Assembly: GCF_001645685.2 (NCBI RefSeq)
Contig: NZ_CP017080.1
Location: 257,501-295,000 of the forward strand
Source: Peribacillus muralis
GTDB taxonomy: Bacteria; Bacillota; Bacilli; Bacillales; DSM-1321
Reading direction: 5' to 3'
Length of the DNA: 37,500 bases
Positions 1 through 10,980 of the stretch are shown piece after piece. Each line of letters starts with the position of its first letter. Position 1 is the stretch's first letter. Under the pieces are notes generated by a model. It was not told the DNA's origin. It did not search any database and saw nothing but the letters and a program-made list of their open reading frames with translations. Made by a program: the position numbers and the translations under genes.

Positions 1-45
1 CTGATAAGCGTGAGGTCGATGGTTCGAGTCCATTTAGGCCCACCA
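1..45 (+). tRNA. tRNA-Ile (GAT), 3' part only
   Basis: The window opens inside a tRNA. The anticodon loop CTGATAA gives anticodon GAT (Ile), followed by the T-arm GGTTCGAGTCC, the acceptor 3' strand and an encoded CCA ending at 45. The 5' half lies outside the window. An Ile-Ala pair just before 23S is the classical 16S-23S spacer, so a 16S gene is expected immediately upstream. Confidence 0.95.
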
Positions 46-55
46 TTCCATTTCC

Positions 56-131
56 GGGGCCTTAGCTCAGCTGGGAGAGCGCCTGCCTTGCACGCAGGAG
101 GTCAGCGGTTCGATCCCGCTAGGCTCCACCA
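56..131 (+). tRNA. tRNA-Ala (TGC)
   Basis: Complete cloverleaf. The acceptor GGGGCCT pairs with AGGCTCC, the anticodon loop CTTGCAC gives TGC, the T-arm contains GGTTCGATCCC and the CCA end is encoded. It is the second spacer tRNA of the rRNA operon, 10 bp after tRNA-Ile. Confidence 0.97.
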
Positions 132-163
132 ATGAATCAATCACGTTGTGATTGGGACAGCTT

Positions 164-194
164 GTTCCTTGAAAACTAGATAATAGATAGAAGG
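164..194 (+). other. 5' arm of the 23S rRNA processing stem
   Basis: The segment beginning GTTCCTTGAAAACTAGATAA is nearly the reverse complement of 3189-3216, on the other side of 23S. Paired in the primary transcript, the two arms enclose pre-23S rRNA and form the long double helix cut by RNase III-family enzymes during maturation. The pairing is seen directly; the processing role is established for rRNA operons in general. Confidence 0.8.
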
Positions 195-234
195 CAATTA
201 ATTTTTTTCAAAGCATCTGTAAGACTTTTTTAAC

Positions 235-3166
<2,932 letters not shown>

Positions 3167-3188
3167 ACGCTTTTAAAAAAATGAAATA

Positions 3189-3216
3189 CCTTCTTATTAT
3201 CTAGTTTTGAAGGAAC
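3189..3216 (+). other. 3' arm of the 23S rRNA processing stem
   Basis: CCTTCTTATTATCTAGTTTT followed by GAAGGAAC is complementary to 164-194 with one mismatch and a short bulge. It would close the pre-23S helix between 23S and 5S. Confidence 0.8.
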
Positions 3217-3231
3217 AACGTTCCTCATATG

Positions 3232-3347
3232 TTTGGTGGCGATAGCGAAGAGGTCACACCCGTTCCCATTCCGAACACGGCAGTTAAGCTCTTCAGCGCC
3301 GATGGTAGTTGGGGGTCTCCCCCTGTGAGAGTAGGACGCCGCCAAGC
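3232..3347 (+). rRNA. 5S ribosomal RNA
   Basis: About 116 nt. It starts TTTGGTGGCGATAGCGAAGA and ends GACGCCGCCAAGC, with the conserved CCCGTTCCCATTCCGAACAC segment. It follows 23S at about 65 bp, the standard arrangement, and is followed at once by a terminator. No tRNA genes trail it. Confidence 0.97.
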
Positions 3348-3353
3348 CCATTC

Positions 3354-3384
3354 AAAAGATCAGCCATCCGGCTGGTCTTTTTTT
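3354..3384 (+). terminator. Terminator of the rRNA operon
   Basis: GATCAGCC-ATCC-GGCTGGTC forms an 8 bp stem with a tetraloop followed by seven T, directly after 5S. Confidence 0.9.
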
Positions 3385-3640
3385 GATATTCGATCCTTCC
3401 CGGAGTCACTAACTGCCTAGATAAGGCAGGCAACTCCAGCCCTCAAAGAATGAAATTACTATGCATAACAGGATAGGGGCATACTATAAATGCAGCATCT
3501 ATAAATAGTATAAATCCTGCCTCGCACCTCTTTGTATATAATCATATCCATATGAAGACATCTGGACAGAATTCTTCGTTTCTGTTGGGATATATGTTAA
3601 ACTTGAAATAGTTCTGAAACTGTCATTGGGGGAATAGCCG

Positions 3641-4480
3641 ATGGATACCTCTGCTAAAGATGAGATGATTTTTTCGTTTGCTGAATGGTTGAGAGACCAA
3701 GGCAAATCAGATAATACGATTAAAACGTATACTGGTGTCCTTTCACAGTTTTGTGACCAGACACAAAAGGTATTGCTGGAGATTCATTCTGAAGACGTTC
3801 AGGATTATCTTGATAATTTAGAAAATTGCAAGAAAAGTCCTGGGACGATTGAGAAACACTTTATCGGATTAAATGCATTTTTTAAATTTTTGGGCAAACC
3901 GGAAATTATGCTCTCGGTTGAGCGTAAGGTTAAAGAGCACAAGCATGAGATACCTGAAACTTTAAGTATTAAAGAGCAGGAAATCCTGCTAAGGGATATA
4001 GAAGCAGAGGGAAATCTAAGGAACATCGCCATCGTGTACCTGTTGTTGCATACGGGAATCCGTGTTTCGGAATTATGTGATTTGAATGGCTCTGACGTCA
4101 TCATGGATAATGAGAAGAATTACATACTAGTCAGAAATGCAAAAGGGGAAATTGACAGAACCGTTCCCCTTACACAATCGGTCATACAGCACGTGAAAAA
4201 CTATCTATATTCTTTGAAGGATACAGCTGACCCTTTGTTCCTTTCAAGCTATAATCAAAGGATCACTCCGAGGTCGGTTCAATATATACTAAAAAAATAC
4301 AATGTGCATCCACATAAATTACGCCATACATTTTGCCAAAGGTTAGTTGATAATGGAATAGATATTCAAACGATATCCAAACTTGCCGGTCATAAAGATT
4401 TAAATGTGACAAAGCGTTATCTAAAGGAAAAATCGTTGGATTTGGAAGATGCCATTGACCAAACGTTCACGAAGCATTGA
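3641..4480 (+). CDS. Tyrosine recombinase / phage-type integrase (XerC/D-like)
   Basis: A 279-residue site-specific recombinase that cuts and rejoins DNA through a tyrosine. The N-terminal SAM-like core-binding domain (about residues 10-90) contains NTIKTYTGVLSQF. The catalytic domain (about 105-275) has the full set: R141 (HTGIRVSEL), K168, H225 and R228 (HPHKLRHTF), H251 (LAGHKD) and nucleophile Y260. The ATG follows GGGGGA at good spacing. It stands alone between the rRNA operon and a minus-strand efflux gene, with its own terminator and no excisionase, relaxase or phage genes nearby. It is divergent from housekeeping XerC/XerD/CodV, so it could be a remnant of an integrated element or a resident recombinase of unknown target. 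Family is certain; role is not. Confidence 0.85.
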   Translation: MDTSAKDEMIFSFAEWLRDQGKSDNTIKTYTGVLSQFCDQTQKVLLEIHSEDVQDYLDNLENCKKSPGTIEKHFIGLNAFFKFLGKPEIMLSVERKVKEHKHEIPETLSIKEQEILLRDIEAEGNLRNIAIVYLLLHTGIRVSELCDLNGSDVIMDNEKNYILVRNAKGEIDRTVPLTQSVIQHVKNYLYSLKDTADPLFLSSYNQRITPRSVQYILKKYNVHPHKLRHTFCQRLVDNGIDIQTISKLAGHKDLNVTKRYLKEKSLDLEDAIDQTFTKH

Positions 4481-4492
4481 CTCATAGAAAGT

Positions 4493-4523
4493 AAAAAGGA
4501 AGGAACGGTCTTTCCTTTTTTTT
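4493..4523 (+). terminator. Terminator after the recombinase
   Basis: AAAAGGAA ... TTCCTTTT stem (4494-4501 with 4512-4519) followed by a T run, 13 bp after the recombinase stop. Confidence 0.75.
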
Positions 4524-4611
4524 GTGTATAGAGTGCCTATAATGACGCAGGCATTTCCTTGGAAATGATGTTCATGAGGGTGATGGGTGGAATGGGGCGG
4601 GACCTGAGGCG

Positions 4612-4824
4612 CTACTCGCAGGTTCTGTGGGGATAGTGTTTATATTTTTCTTTGGCATTTGAAAATGACCTTCGGCGAAACGAAGGCTTTACCTCAGGCT
4701 CCCGCACATCGATCTCTTGCCCTTTGTCTTTGTCTGCATCATTGCGATACGCCATATACTGCAACGCTTCCTGGCATTCCCGGTTCATTGGCTCGCTGCC
4801 TATGGCCTCCCTGCAGGTCTGCAA
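4612..4824 (-). CDS. Possible small protein or gene remnant, unrecognised
   Basis: The 348 bp between the recombinase terminator and the bidirectional terminator at 4872 holds no recognisable gene. The best candidate is a 70-residue frame on the minus strand with a TTG start preceded by GAGGAT; an internal ATG would give about 58 residues. The product is charged, with three Cys in the full frame, and ends in a basic, aromatic tail (KEKYKHYPHR). I do not recognise a family. An overlapping plus-strand frame of similar size looks less protein-like. It could be chance or the end of a decayed gene. Confidence 0.2.
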   Translation of the reverse strand: MQTCREAIGSEPMNRECQEALQYMAYRNDADKDKGQEIDVREPEVKPSFRRRSFSNAKEKYKHYPHRTCE

Positions 4825-4871
4825 TTATCCTCGTTTAGCACCACTGATTAAATTTCATATTCCAGGTACAT

Positions 4872-4928
4872 AAAAAAACCCCCTGTAGGATAGCCACTTT
4901 ATTAAGTGTCCTTCTACAGGGGTTTTTT
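4872..4928. terminator. Bidirectional terminator after the RND pump
   Basis: An A run, then CCCCTGTAG ... CTACAGGGG, then a T run: a long hairpin with A- and T-tracts on both sides, ending 10 bp beyond the efflux gene stop. It can stop transcripts from either direction. Confidence 0.85.
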
Positions 4929-4937
4929 CAGTAATCT

Positions 4938-7900
4938 TTATTTAGCTGTTTTTTTCTTCTTTTTTCCTATTTTCATGATTACTTCATATACTACCGGTAC
5001 GATGACAAGTGTTAGTAAGGTAGAACTCACTAGTCCGCCGATAACGGTAATTCCTAAACCTTGAGAGATCAAGCCGCTGCCTTCAGCGCCGATGGCCAAT
5101 GGTATTAAAGCGCCGATCGTAGCAAGGGCAGTCATCAAGATTGGACGTAGACGGGTAGAGCCGGCCTCGAGTAGCGCTTCACGTGTAGATAAGCCGGATT
5201 CTTCATTTTTAATCACCCGGTCCACCAATACGATGGCGTTGGTTACAACGATACCGATAAGCATGAGCACACCCATCATCGCCGAAACACTGATCGTCTC
5301 ACCGGCAATGAATAACCCTACTAAAGCCCCGATTACCGTGAATGGTAAGGAGAATAGGATGGCGATTGGCGCTAAACCGCCATGGAAAGTGACGACAAGG
5401 ACAAAGTAAACGATGGCGATGGCTGCCAACATGGCGATTCCAAGCTGTGTGAATGATTCTTGGATATCTTCGGTTACACCACCGTAGTCCACAGTGACGC
5501 TTGCTGGAAGGTCTAATTTATCGACTTCCTTTTGTACCTCTTTCGTTACTGCTGCAACATCATCCGATTTGATTGTTGCAGATACGTCCGCGTAAATTTT
5601 TCCATCACGACGGCTTATTGTATCGGATGCCTTGCCTTCCTCTATTTTAACTACATCTTTTAAAGGAACTTCCATTCCCATTGGAGAAGTGATTTTCGTA
5701 TTTTCAAGATCTTTTTTATCTTTGAACGTCTTTTCTTCTGTCTCTACATATACTTTGACTTCTTCTCCATCTTTCTTGATTGTTGTCAGAGCATCATCTT
5801 TGTTTGAATTTGCAATGGACATGCCAACTTGGCCAGCTGTTAATCCAAGTTCACTAAGCTTCTTCTGATCTGTCACGAGTGTGTATTGCTCATATGCATC
5901 GGAAAGACTTGTATCAACATCTTTCAATTGTTTATTTTTCTTCATGATGTTTTGGATATCATCAATTACCGGTTCAATGTCTTTTTGAGTATTTCCATAG
6001 ACATAAAGGGTCGTTTCGTTGCTTGATGAGGAAGTGAATTCTTGTTGCTTCCACGTTCCAGGAGAGTCGAGGTTCGTCAGATGCTTGATGATCTTTTCTT
6101 TCTTTTCCCCGAAGTTTTCGGTGTTTTCATCATAAAGTACATAGAAAAGGGCTGAGTTACTGGAGCCGCCCATCATGCCACTCATCATGTTTTCACCTAG
6201 TGTATATTGGACTGTCTCCACATCATCTTTTTCCATTAGGTACTTTTCTACTTTTTCCGTTTCCTTTTCAATGTCCTCTTTCAATTCTCCAGGTGCTGGA
6301 GTATAGGTGACGATGATCTGCTTTTCTTCATCCGCAGGCATGAAGCTGACACCGATGCTTGGAATGAGGAATAAGCTGCCGACCAATAATGCTATTGCTG
6401 TACCGAAAGTGATTAACTTATGGCTTAATGACCAATTCAGTGCCCTGCGGTAGAAACCAGATAGCTTGCTTGGCTTTTCCTCATGTGATTTCAATTCTTT
6501 TTCGGAAAGGCCGTTTTTAAATAACGAATCCGCCATGGCAGGTACGAGTGTGATGGCAATGATTAATGATGCGACTAATGCAAACACCATCGTTAAAGCG
6601 AATGGCATGAATAGCTCACCAACAGGCCCTGTAACGCTTGCTAACGGCAGGTAGACGGCTACTGTAACGATAGTTGATGAAAGAATAGGGATGAACATTT
6701 CCTTCGTGGCGGAACGGATTAATTCACCGCCTTTTAACTGTTCGCCTTTTAAGGCCATTCTTCGATATATATTTTCAATTACGACGATCGAGTCATCGAC
6801 CACTCGGCCAATCGCAACTGTCATTGCTCCCAATGTCATGACATTCAATGAGATATCCAATTGTTTAAGCACCAAAAGGGCAGCCAATAAAGATAGTGGA
6901 ATTGAAATGACGGAGATAAGGGTCGTTTTAACATTTCTTAGGAAAAGCATGATCACGATGACGGCAAACAGACAGCCGAATATGGCTTTGCTGATCATTG
7001 TTTCGACGGAATCCTTAATCGGTTTGGCTTGATCAAGCGTAGTATGTACGCTTACACCTTTAAATTCATCTTTAAAATTCGCAACCTGGTCTTGCACTTC
7101 TTCGACTATGGCGACTGTATCGGCATCAGGGGATCTTGTAACCTGTATTCCAATTGACTCGCTGCCGTTCGTCTTCGAGATGGACTCAGCCTTACCGATG
7201 ATCTTCACGTCGGCAATGTCCGATAATTTGACACTTTGCATTTGAGGAGCAGTTGGTGCCGTTTCTGGAGCCATTTGATTAGCTTGCCCTTGTGCCGGTG
7301 CTGTTTGTGGTTGCGCTCCTGCTTGTGAGCCGGCTAAAGGGATTTCAATATTCTTCAAGTCTTTTAACGTGGAAATGTTTCCGTCCACCACGATCGTTTT
7401 TTCTTTATCGTCAAAATTATATAAGCCAAGAGGCATGTTGACGTTTGCGGCTTGAATTACTTTTTTTACGTCCTCTTCACTGAGTCCGTATTGTGCCATC
7501 TTTTTTTTGTCGAATTCAAGGCTGCCTTCATTAACTTGCTGTCCGGAAATGGTTACGGATGTTACCCCGTCAATTCCTTCAAGTTTTGGCACTAACACAT
7601 CCTCGACATTTGTTGTCAGTTCAGGTAAATCAGAATCCTTGTCGGTCACACTTAGTGCGACTACTGGAAAAGCATTTAATTCTAATTTGGATACACTTGG
7701 TTCATCCACGCCCTCAGGCAATTCGATATTCTCCAATGCTTCTTTCACATCTTTAACGGCATCGTCCATATCCGTATCATAGTCATATTGCAATTGGACG
7801 GAAGAAACATTGGCCATGGAGGACGAACTGACCAATTCAACTCCTGCCAAGTTGGTGACTTTTTGCTCAATCTGGTCTGTGAGTTTATCTGCCACTTCTT

Positions 7901-8072
7901 CAGGTGCAGCTCCGGGATAAACGGTGGAGACACTTATTAAAGGAGTGGAGATATTTGGGATGGTTTCCTGTTTCATGTTTAAACCGGAATATAATCCTGC
8001 TGCAACGATGATGATGGTAAGCAACCAGATTGCCAGTTTATTCTTTAAAGAAAATTTAATTATCGAATTCAA
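4938..8072 (-). CDS. swrC: RND-family efflux transporter (SwrC/YerP-like)
   Basis: A 1044-residue proton-driven efflux pump of the HAE1/AcrB superfamily in the cytoplasmic membrane; B. subtilis SwrC exports surfactin and other amphiphiles. Visible: TM1 at about 10-30, two large extracytoplasmic loops, and the TM4 proton-relay motif GRVVDDSIVVIENIYR with its Asp pair. An early ATG at 8114 lies upstream, but TTG at 8072 is preferred: GGAGGG sits 8 bp before it and it gives the family-typical N-terminus MNSIIKFSLKNK; the early ATG would also lie inside the operator. A Gln/Pro/Ala-rich insert occupies residues 247-279. It diverges from a TetR gene and is probably repressed by it. The substrate cannot be read from sequence. 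No adaptor gene adjoins it, though an HlyD-like adaptor lies 2.9 kb away. Confidence 0.93.
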   Translation of the reverse strand: MNSIIKFSLKNKLAIWLLTIIIVAAGLYSGLNMKQETIPNISTPLISVSTVYPGAAPEEVADKLTDQIEQKVTNLAGVELVSSSSMANVSSVQLQYDYDTDMDDAVKDVKEALENIELPEGVDEPSVSKLELNAFPVVALSVTDKDSDLPELTTNVEDVLVPKLEGIDGVTSVTISGQQVNEGSLEFDKKKMAQYGLSEEDVKKVIQAANVNMPLGLYNFDDKEKTIVVDGNISTLKDLKNIEIPLAGSQAGAQPQTAPAQGQANQMAPETAPTAPQMQSVKLSDIADVKIIGKAESISKTNGSESIGIQVTRSPDADTVAIVEEVQDQVANFKDEFKGVSVHTTLDQAKPIKDSVETMISKAIFGCLFAVIVIMLFLRNVKTTLISVISIPLSLLAALLVLKQLDISLNVMTLGAMTVAIGRVVDDSIVVIENIYRRMALKGEQLKGGELIRSATKEMFIPILSSTIVTVAVYLPLASVTGPVGELFMPFALTMVFALVASLIIAITLVPAMADSLFKNGLSEKELKSHEEKPSKLSGFYRRALNWSLSHKLITFGTAIALLVGSLFLIPSIGVSFMPADEEKQIIVTYTPAPGELKEDIEKETEKVEKYLMEKDDVETVQYTLGENMMSGMMGGSSNSALFYVLYDENTENFGEKKEKIIKHLTNLDSPGTWKQQEFTSSSSNETTLYVYGNTQKDIEPVIDDIQNIMKKNKQLKDVDTSLSDAYEQYTLVTDQKKLSELGLTAGQVGMSIANSNKDDALTTIKKDGEEVKVYVETEEKTFKDKKDLENTKITSPMGMEVPLKDVVKIEEGKASDTISRRDGKIYADVSATIKSDDVAAVTKEVQKEVDKLDLPASVTVDYGGVTEDIQESFTQLGIAMLAAIAIVYFVLVVTFHGGLAPIAILFSLPFTVIGALVGLFIAGETISVSAMMGVLMLIGIVVTNAIVLVDRVIKNEESGLSTREALLEAGSTRLRPILMTALATIGALIPLAIGAEGSGLISQGLGITVIGGLVSSTLLTLVIVPVVYEVIMKIGKKKKKTAK

Positions 8073-8099
8073 GCTTTGTACCCTCCATACATAATATTG

Positions 8100-8113
8100 T
8101 GACCAGCCGGTCA
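8100..8113. promoter_or_regulatory. Likely TetR operator at the efflux promoter
   Basis: TGACCAGCCGGTCA is an inverted repeat (TGACC/GGTCA arms). It lies at about +1 to +15 of the predicted minus-strand transcript from the promoter at 8122-8150, an ideal position for repression. It matches the site at 8215-8228 in its arms and spacing. The palindrome is seen; the regulator is inferred from adjacency. Confidence 0.7.
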
Positions 8114-8121
8114 TAGAATCA

Positions 8122-8150
8122 AATATATAGTATATTAATTATGATTGCAA
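8122..8150 (-). promoter_or_regulatory. Sigma-A promoter of the RND pump
   Basis: On the minus strand: TTGCAA (8150-8145), a 17 bp spacer, then TATATT (8127-8122). The start point would fall near 8115, at the edge of the operator at 8100-8113. Confidence 0.6.
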
Positions 8151-8214
8151 CAGATAGTAACCCTTAGTTATATCGTTGTGATTTCAGGGGTTTTAAGATA
8201 CAATGTGAATATAA

Positions 8215-8228
8215 TGACTGGTTGGTCA
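8215..8228. promoter_or_regulatory. Likely TetR operator at the regulator's own promoter
   Basis: TGACTGGTTGGTCA is a second copy of the operator-like palindrome, 115 bp from the first and 27 bp before the tetR start. TATAAT sequences flank it at 8210-8215 and 8235-8240, so a bound repressor would block RNA polymerase. This suggests autoregulation as well as control of the pump. Confidence 0.65.
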
Positions 8229-8254
8229 TATATGTATAATATTTAAAGGTTAGG

Positions 8255-9142
8255 ATGAATCTGATGAATGAAAAACATAAAATGATTATAGATAAATCGG
8301 TCGAGCTATTCTCGGAGAAGGGCTATCATTCGACCTCCGTTCAAGAAATTGCTGAAAAGTGCGGGATAGCAAAGGGTTCTTTTTATAATTATTTTAAATC
8401 GAAGGAAGAGCTGCTCGTATCCATTTTCAAGTACTTCTATGAAGCATTGACGGACGCGCTGCTCGATTGGGAACTTGATGCCTCTTTATCCAACAAAGAC
8501 AGGTTTTTAGGGCAACTCACCGTTCAAATTGAGCATATGACGGGTAATACAAACTTAATCCAGATGCTGATGCAGGAACAAATGGTTCATATCAGTAAAG
8601 AATTGGATCAGTTCTTGCACTATATCCATGAGGAGGGCATGATTTGGTTCAAGCGTAAAATCATGGAGCTTTACCCCGATTTGCCTGCTGAGTATCTGCC
8701 GGACTGCACGGTTATGCTGGATTCTTTGTTCAAAGGATATATGGGCATTCTCATGAGAAAAAAAGATGCTTTTGAAGTTGCATTGTTTCCTAATTTTTTC
8801 TTGAATCGTCTCGATTCGATAATTGCAAGCCTGCAAAACCTGGAAGACCCACTATTGAAGCAATTCCCCTTGCCGAATTGTACAATACAGGATATGAACC
8901 CAAAAGAGGAAACGCTTTTGATCATCACAAAGCTGTTGGAAGCGGAAACCCCCAAAGAAGAAGGAAGGGAAGCGAGTAAAAATACGAAAGCTTTAAGGGC
9001 AATTCAAGAAGAACTATCCAAAAGTAAGCCGAGTTCGATAATTTTGGAGAGCCTTTTATTATTTTTGGAGAAAAGTGAAAAGAAGATACCCTTACATTCA
9101 AAGCTTAGCCTAACGATGAAGGAATATTTAACGAATATGTGA
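8255..9142 (+). CDS. TetR/AcrR-family regulator (YerO-like)
   Basis: A transcriptional repressor of 295 residues, long for TetR proteins but like YerO, the regulator beside swrC/yerP in B. subtilis. The N-terminal helix-turn-helix (about residues 8-55) is clear: SVELFSEKGYHSTSVQEIA then CGIAKGSFYNYFKSKEEL. The remainder is an all-helical ligand-binding and dimerisation domain with an extra C-terminal helical extension rich in Lys, Glu and Ser. The start is ambiguous: ATG at 8255, or ATG at 8264, for which AGGAT gives better spacing. It diverges from the RND pump and is flanked by two matching palindromes. The inducer is unknown. Confidence 0.9.
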   Translation: MNLMNEKHKMIIDKSVELFSEKGYHSTSVQEIAEKCGIAKGSFYNYFKSKEELLVSIFKYFYEALTDALLDWELDASLSNKDRFLGQLTVQIEHMTGNTNLIQMLMQEQMVHISKELDQFLHYIHEEGMIWFKRKIMELYPDLPAEYLPDCTVMLDSLFKGYMGILMRKKDAFEVALFPNFFLNRLDSIIASLQNLEDPLLKQFPLPNCTIQDMNPKEETLLIITKLLEAETPKEEGREASKNTKALRAIQEELSKSKPSSIILESLLLFLEKSEKKIPLHSKLSLTMKEYLTNM

Positions 9143-9149
9143 ATGTTTC

Positions 9150-9176
9150 AGAAGGAGGCGAAACGCCTCTTTTTTA
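9150..9176 (+). terminator. Terminator after the TetR gene
   Basis: GAGGCG-AAA-CGCCTC hairpin (9155-9169) followed by seven T, just after the tetR stop. Confidence 0.88.
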
Positions 9177-9287
9177 AATGGTGCTTACATTGCATTAATC
9201 TCGAAATAGTTTCAAATGATACGGTTTAGGAAAAGGTATAGGTAGTGGGATGACGATTTTTCATAGTAGGACAAAGGGGGGAAAGTA

Positions 9288-10181
9288 ATGAGATGGAAAA
9301 AAGGGATGCTGATTTATAATGAAAATGCCGGGAATCAAAAGTTAACTAAAACCCTCGAAGGGTGTCTTCCGATCATCGCACCACATATAGATGAGTTCCT
9401 TGTTTTGCAGACTAAGGAAAAGGGCGATGCATACCGTTTCTGCTTAGGTCATGGAGAAGAAATGGATGTCATATTCGTATTAGGAGGAGATGGAACGGTT
9501 CATGAGTGTGTAAACGGACTATCTCCTCTTGCCAAAAGGCCGTTGTTCGGGATTTTACCAGGAGGGACTTGCAATGATTTTTCCAGGACATTGAATATTC
9601 CCCAAAATGTTCGGCAAGCTGCGGAAGCCCTTGTTAACGGAAAGGTCCGCTCCATTGATATAGGGAAGGCCAATGATGCTTATTTTTCTAATTTCTGGGG
9701 AATTGGCCTTATTTCAGATACCTCCAATAATATTGATGAACAGGAAAAAAACAGATTCGGAAAGATAGGCTACTTATTAAGCGCTGTGAGAACGATTGGA
9801 GATAAGGACCCTTTTCCCTTTAAGGTCGCTTATGATGGTAAACATATAGAAGGGGAAGCGATCATGATCCTGGTCATGAATGGCTCTTTCATCGGGACCA
9901 ATGTATTGCCTTTTCCAATGCTGAATCCAGATGATGGAATGGTTGGTGTGGCGATTCTGGAAAATGCAAGCCTTAGTACCTTTTTAGAAATAATAACGAT
10001 GAAACGTACATGGTCCGATAAGCTAGGTTCAGATTCGGGAGTGACATTCGTACAGGCCAGTAATCTTACGATAGAAACGAAGAGGCCGCTTGACGTGGAT
10101 ATGGATGGAGAAAACTATAGCCAGACGCCTGCTAATATTAAGGTGCTTGAGCATCACTTATCGGTATTAGCCCCCCGTTAG
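9288..10181 (+). CDS. Diacylglycerol/lipid kinase family protein (YegS/BmrU type)
   Basis: A 297-residue ATP-dependent lipid kinase. The N-terminal nucleotide-binding lobe shows GGDGT at 66-70, PGGTCNDF at 91-98 and the start LIYNENAG. The C-terminal lobe has DDGM at 215-218 and DMDGE at 271-275, residues typical of the DGK catalytic fold. Family members recycle diacylglycerol to phosphatidic acid or phosphorylate related lipids at the inner face of the membrane. Start ATG follows AAAGGGGGGAAAGT. In B. subtilis a kinase of this superfamily (dgkB/yerQ) also lies near yerO-yerP, but this length and N-terminus look closer to BmrU-type kinases, so I give no symbol. The exact substrate is inferred only to be a lipid. 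Confidence 0.88.
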   Translation: MRWKKGMLIYNENAGNQKLTKTLEGCLPIIAPHIDEFLVLQTKEKGDAYRFCLGHGEEMDVIFVLGGDGTVHECVNGLSPLAKRPLFGILPGGTCNDFSRTLNIPQNVRQAAEALVNGKVRSIDIGKANDAYFSNFWGIGLISDTSNNIDEQEKNRFGKIGYLLSAVRTIGDKDPFPFKVAYDGKHIEGEAIMILVMNGSFIGTNVLPFPMLNPDDGMVGVAILENASLSTFLEIITMKRTWSDKLGSDSGVTFVQASNLTIETKRPLDVDMDGENYSQTPANIKVLEHHLSVLAPR

Positions 10182-10303
10182 AGAAGGAGAAGGGGGGACG
10201 GTAGAATCGTGTTTTTTGCTTTTATGATTCCTTATATCTGCAAATGTTTCCAAAATAAGATAAAATGTAAGAAGAAAGATCAATTTTTGCAGGGGGAACA
10301 CAT

Positions 10304-10966
10304 ATGGTTTACCAGGTCAGATTGTTAAAGGGCATCTTTGAGCCTTATAGGAGTCGTTATCAGCTGCAAAATGCTGAGGGGGTCACTCGGCTTGGAAGTA
10401 AATTGCTATTGTTATATTTTCTTAGTCTCCTCGTATATGCCGTTGGCGGATATTTTGGCATCGGGTCTGAATCCTTTTCCAAACAAATCACGACGATGAG
10501 CGTAGATGAATTCGAGGCGGGAAAGCTGCTGATCATGGGCGGCAATATGCTTGCGGGCCTTCTTTATCCTTCTTTATACATATTATTATCATCGCTATAT
10601 TTTTGGATAGTCGCTGATGTCCCATACATAAAAGTAGTAATCGTTCAAATGATCCTTTTTTGCTTGCAGATATTGGAGAAGGTTTTGCTGATTCCTTTTT
10701 TCATCTTGTTGGATATCGGCAACGATGCCAATCCTTTTTCATTCGGTGTCATAAGTCAGCATTTTCTCAGAAATGATTACTTTATTCACGTTTTTAGTGA
10801 AATCACCATTTTTCAATTCCTGATTATTTTCCTGCAATTTTACTATATAAGAGGATTATCGGACCGGAATAAATATTTGATCTTTTTAATGATTGGACTA
10901 TTCTATTTGGCCACATGGTTTGCTAAAGCCTTTTTGGCATACATCCATGTGGGAGTATTTGTATGA
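10304..10966 (+). CDS. Polytopic membrane protein, possibly Yip1/YknW-like
   Basis: A 220-residue integral membrane protein with about five hydrophobic segments: near 30-50, 75-105, 108-135, 165-180 and 190-215. There is no signal peptide and no catalytic motif. Start ATG is preceded by AGGGGGAA. It lies 14 bp before an HlyD-like adaptor and is probably co-transcribed with it. In B. subtilis, YknW (Yip1 domain) precedes YknX (adaptor) in the same way, and the layout and length fit that comparison, but the residues are not distinctive enough for certainty. Confidence 0.6.
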   Translation: MVYQVRLLKGIFEPYRSRYQLQNAEGVTRLGSKLLLLYFLSLLVYAVGGYFGIGSESFSKQITTMSVDEFEAGKLLIMGGNMLAGLLYPSLYILLSSLYFWIVADVPYIKVVIVQMILFCLQILEKVLLIPFFILLDIGNDANPFSFGVISQHFLRNDYFIHVFSEITIFQFLIIFLQFYYIRGLSDRNKYLIFLMIGLFYLATWFAKAFLAYIHVGVFV

Positions 10967-10980
10967 GGCGGGTGTAGGGA

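Noticed and set aside
3641..4480. Prophage or integrative element marked by the recombinase
   Set aside because: Neighbours are an rRNA operon and chromosomal efflux genes; I see no structural, replication or conjugation genes and no flanking direct repeats.
5092..7933. Plus-strand frames opposite the RND pump
   Set aside because: They are antisense shadows of a long conserved gene, with biased low-complexity Ser/Thr-rich products and no ribosome sites.
9220..9260. GTTTAG followed by a GG-rich segment, resembling a sigma-B promoter before the lipid kinase
   Set aside because: The spacing to GGGATG is 17 bp and to the nearer GGTATAGG only 5 bp; neither fits the 12-15 bp required.
9288..10181. 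Assignment of the lipid kinase as DgkB
   Set aside because: Synteny with yerO/yerP suggests it, but the length and N-terminus fit BmrU/YegS-type kinases as well or better; only the family is claimed.
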